Assembly: GCA_041591915.1 (NCBI GenBank)
Contig: JBFHRB010000159.1
Span: forward strand, 1 to 7,942
Source of the DNA: JBFHRB01 sp041591915
GTDB lineage: Bacteria; Actinomycetota; Nitriliruptoria; Nitriliruptorales; Nitriliruptoraceae
Reading direction: 5' to 3'
Length of the DNA stretch: 7,942 nt
Below, one piece after another: positions 6,355 to 7,942 of the stretch. Numbering within the stretch: the first letter of the stretch is position 1; each line of letters begins with the position of its first letter. The notes under the pieces were generated by a model. The model was not told the origin of the DNA. It made no database searches and saw only the letters and a program-made list of their open reading frames with translations. The position numbers and the translations under genes were made by a program.

Positions 6355-6378
6355 CGGGCCACGTCGGTCATGGCCCGT
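6354..6378. terminator. Hairpin after the propeller gene
   Basis: Stem ACGGGCCA / TGGCCCGT (8 bp) closes a 9-base loop and starts on the last base of the stop codon. An alternative short hairpin, GGCCC-GTA-GGGCC (6372-6384), uses the same 3' arm, so the two cannot form together. There is no T-run. It is a possible terminator, or structured leader for the next gene. Confidence 0.4.
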
Positions 6379-6480
6379 AGGGCCGTGGCCGTCGGGCCAG
6401 CCGACCGATGGGCCGTACGTGCACGGCGCCGCGGTCTGGGAAGGTCCGGGCTCACGAGCTGATGGGTGCGTGTGGGGACG

Positions 6481-7671
6481 ATGTACGACGTCGCGGTGGT
6501 GGGTGCGGGCCTGGCAGGGCTGCAGTCGGCGAGGCTGCTGGCCGGGTGGGGGCTCGACGTCGTCATCATCGACCGCAAGGCCGACGTTGCCGAGCGCGTG
6601 CACACCACGGGCATCTTCGTGCGGCGCACCCTCGAGGACTACGACCTCCCCGACGACTGCCTCGGCCCCTCCATCCGAGAGGTCGTGCTCGTGTCACCGG
6701 GCGGCCGCGCCCTTGCGCTGTCGAGTGAGGAGGACGAGTTCCGGGTCGGCCGCATGGGCGACCTCTACCGCCGCTGGCTCGGCGAGGCGGTCGACGCCGG
6801 GGCCACGTGGATGCCCCGGACCGACTTCCTCTCGCTCACACCACGCGGCGAGGCGTCCGCCCTGCACCTTCGGCAGGGCACCGACCCGATCGAGCTCGAG
6901 GCTCGCTTCGTCATCGGCGCCGACGGCGCGACCTCCCACGTCGCCCCGGCGCTCGGGCTGCCGACGAACGACGAGTTCCTCGTCGGGGTGGAGGACGTGC
7001 TGGAGGGGGTCCCGCTCGACGGCCCTCCACGCTTCGAGGTGCACCTCGACCCGGTGATCTCGCCGGGCTACCTCGCGTGGGTCGTGCACGACGGCGAGGA
7101 GGTCCACGTCGGCGTCGGCGGGTACGCCGACCGGTTCCGGCCCTCAGAGGCGCTGGCGGAGCTCCGCGCGCGCGTGGGCGGACGGTGGCGCCTCGACCGT
7201 GGCCGCAAGGTCGAGCACCGAGGCGGTCGGATCCCGGTCGGCGGTGTCCTGCCCAGGATCGCGACGGCGAGGGGCCTCGTGACCGGCGACGCCGCCGGGG
7301 CCGTCTCACCGCTGACGGCCGGCGGCCTCGACCCGTGCCTGCGGCTGTCGGCACTGGGCGCGCACGTGGCCTACCGCTACCTCGACGACGGCGACCCGGC
7401 CGTGCTCGACCGTTACGACGGCGGGACGTTCCGGGCACGGTTCCGGTCGCGGCTCGCGCTGCGGCGGCTGCTGTCGCTCGTGCGCGAGCCCTGGATGGCC
7501 GAGGCCGGCTGCTGGGCGCTGCGCACCGGACCCGGCCGCCGACTCGCCGACGAGGTGTTCTTCGGCCACGGGTCGTTCCCCATCGAACGCCCCCCGACCA
7601 CGCCGACGGCGCCGCTCAGTCCGCCGGCGGCTGCGTCCAGCAGGCGTCAGGGAACATGGCGAGGCCGCTGA
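6481..7671 (+). CDS. FAD-dependent oxidoreductase, geranylgeranyl reductase family
   Basis: A 396-aa flavoprotein of the COG0644 (FixC/geranylgeranyl reductase) group, which commonly reduces double bonds in isoprenoid chains of lipids, quinones or pigments. Seen: N-terminal Rossmann motif GAGLAG (8-13) with the acidic strand end VVIIDRK (28-33) for FAD ribose binding; IGADGATS (145-152), the DG motif; PGYLAWVVHDGE (195-206), corresponding to the family's substrate-cavity PGYxxW segment but without its usual proline; and GDAAGAVSPLTAGGLDPC (269-286), the second FAD motif. The C-terminus has an Arg-rich helix typical of the family, then a Pro/Ser/Thr tail (about 371-396) that overlaps the next gene. 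ATG 6481 starts directly at MYDVAVVGAG; GTG 6466 would add five residues and cannot be excluded. No isoprenoid-synthesis gene is adjacent, so the substrate is unknown. Confidence 0.9.
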   Translation: MYDVAVVGAGLAGLQSARLLAGWGLDVVIIDRKADVAERVHTTGIFVRRTLEDYDLPDDCLGPSIREVVLVSPGGRALALSSEEDEFRVGRMGDLYRRWLGEAVDAGATWMPRTDFLSLTPRGEASALHLRQGTDPIELEARFVIGADGATSHVAPALGLPTNDEFLVGVEDVLEGVPLDGPPRFEVHLDPVISPGYLAWVVHDGEEVHVGVGGYADRFRPSEALAELRARVGGRWRLDRGRKVEHRGGRIPVGGVLPRIATARGLVTGDAAGAVSPLTAGGLDPCLRLSALGAHVAYRYLDDGDPAVLDRYDGGTFRARFRSRLALRRLLSLVREPWMAEAGCWALRTGPGRRLADEVFFGHGSFPIERPPTTPTAPLSPPAAASSRRQGTWRGR

Positions 7672-7942
7672 GCGGCGGTACGAGCGGGGCGGCCCCGCGG
7701 ACGAGCGCGTCGAGGACGTGCATCACGACCTCGTCCACCTCCTTGCCCGTGCGCTCGGTGCCGCAGGTCTCGCAGCGCACGAGCCGCTCCCCCAGCCGAT
7801 CGACGGCCCGGTCCGTGAGGACCACGCGCGCGGTGTCGGTCGCGCCCACGCCGTTCGCGGTGGTGACGGCCTCGACGACGACGTCGTGGACGATGGTGTG
7901 GAGCTCGAACTCGCAGCCGCACAGGTCCCCGAGGGGATCCGC
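7616..7942 (-). CDS. Small cysteine-pair protein of unknown function (partial, N-terminus may lie beyond the window)
   Basis: The minus-strand frame ending at TGA 7616-7618 is open to the right edge and encodes at least 108 residues. From the edge it reads ADPLGDLCGCEFELHT..., with a CxC pair (residues 8 and 10 of the visible part), and later CETCGTERTGKEVDEVVMHVL, with a CxxC pair (57 and 60). A third-type Cys occurs near the end (PDACWTQPPAD). The two pairs could form a zinc-ribbon-like site; this is inferred only from spacing. The middle has an alternating beta-like stretch (TIVHDVVVEAVTT...TARVVLTD) and a helical stretch (AVDRLGERL, EVDEVVMHVLDALV). A GTG at 7849 could serve as a start, but would exclude the CxC pair. 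I do not recognise the family. The gene converges on the oxidoreductase gene and overlaps its last 56 bp. Confidence 0.6.
   Translation of the reverse strand, partial: ADPLGDLCGCEFELHTIVHDVVVEAVTTANGVGATDTARVVLTDRAVDRLGERLVRCETCGTERTGKEVDEVVMHVLDALVRGAAPLVPPLSGLAMFPDACWTQPPAD

Noticed and set aside
5107..6603. Long open minus-strand frame (498 codons) opposite the propeller gene
   Set aside because: Mirror of the repeat-containing plus-strand gene. Low-complexity composition and no start context.

Overview
The window is very GC-rich, with coding frames showing strong G/C at third codon positions, GTG and TTG start codons, and purine-rich ribosome binding sites. One protein carries an LPXTG cell-wall sorting signal. 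Together these point to a high-GC Gram-positive bacterium (Actinomycetota), possibly a less-studied lineage, but the genus cannot be named from the sequence. No rRNA, tRNA, CRISPR array, insertion sequence or phage gene was seen. It reads as ordinary chromosomal sequence.

Layout. (1) 1-817, plus strand: the last 22 codons of an unidentified gene run into an Est30-type carboxylesterase through a TGATG stop/start overlap, so the two are probably one operon. (2) 821-1765, minus strand: an EamA/DMT-family multipass transporter, tail-to-tail with the esterase. (3) 1766-2021: a divergent intergenic region with an 8-bp inverted repeat and a 9-bp tandem repeat, probably holding promoters in both directions. 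(4) 2022-7671, plus strand, four well-separated genes: a fusion of an SCP2 lipid-binding domain with an alpha/beta hydrolase (TTG start); a secreted alpha/beta hydrolase of 505 aa ending in an LPSTG sorting signal; a probable lipoprotein folded as a kelch-type beta-propeller; and an FAD-dependent oxidoreductase of the geranylgeranyl reductase family. (5) 7616-7942, minus strand: the C-terminal part of a small cysteine-containing protein of unknown function. It overlaps the end of the oxidoreductase gene by 56 bp and runs off the right edge.

How the genes might work together. Three different alpha/beta hydrolases (soluble Est30-like, SCP2-fused, wall-anchored) lie within 4.9 kb. Nearby are a surface propeller lipoprotein, a membrane exporter-like protein and an isoprenoid/lipid-type flavin reductase. 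The common theme is handling of lipids or other hydrophobic esters at and inside the cell envelope. This is inference from family membership and proximity. Intergenic gaps of 76-126 bp with hairpins between the four plus-strand genes suggest separate transcription units rather than one tight operon. The strongest leads are the SCP2-hydrolase fusion and the sortase-anchored hydrolase. No complete new defence, mobile or secretion system was identified.
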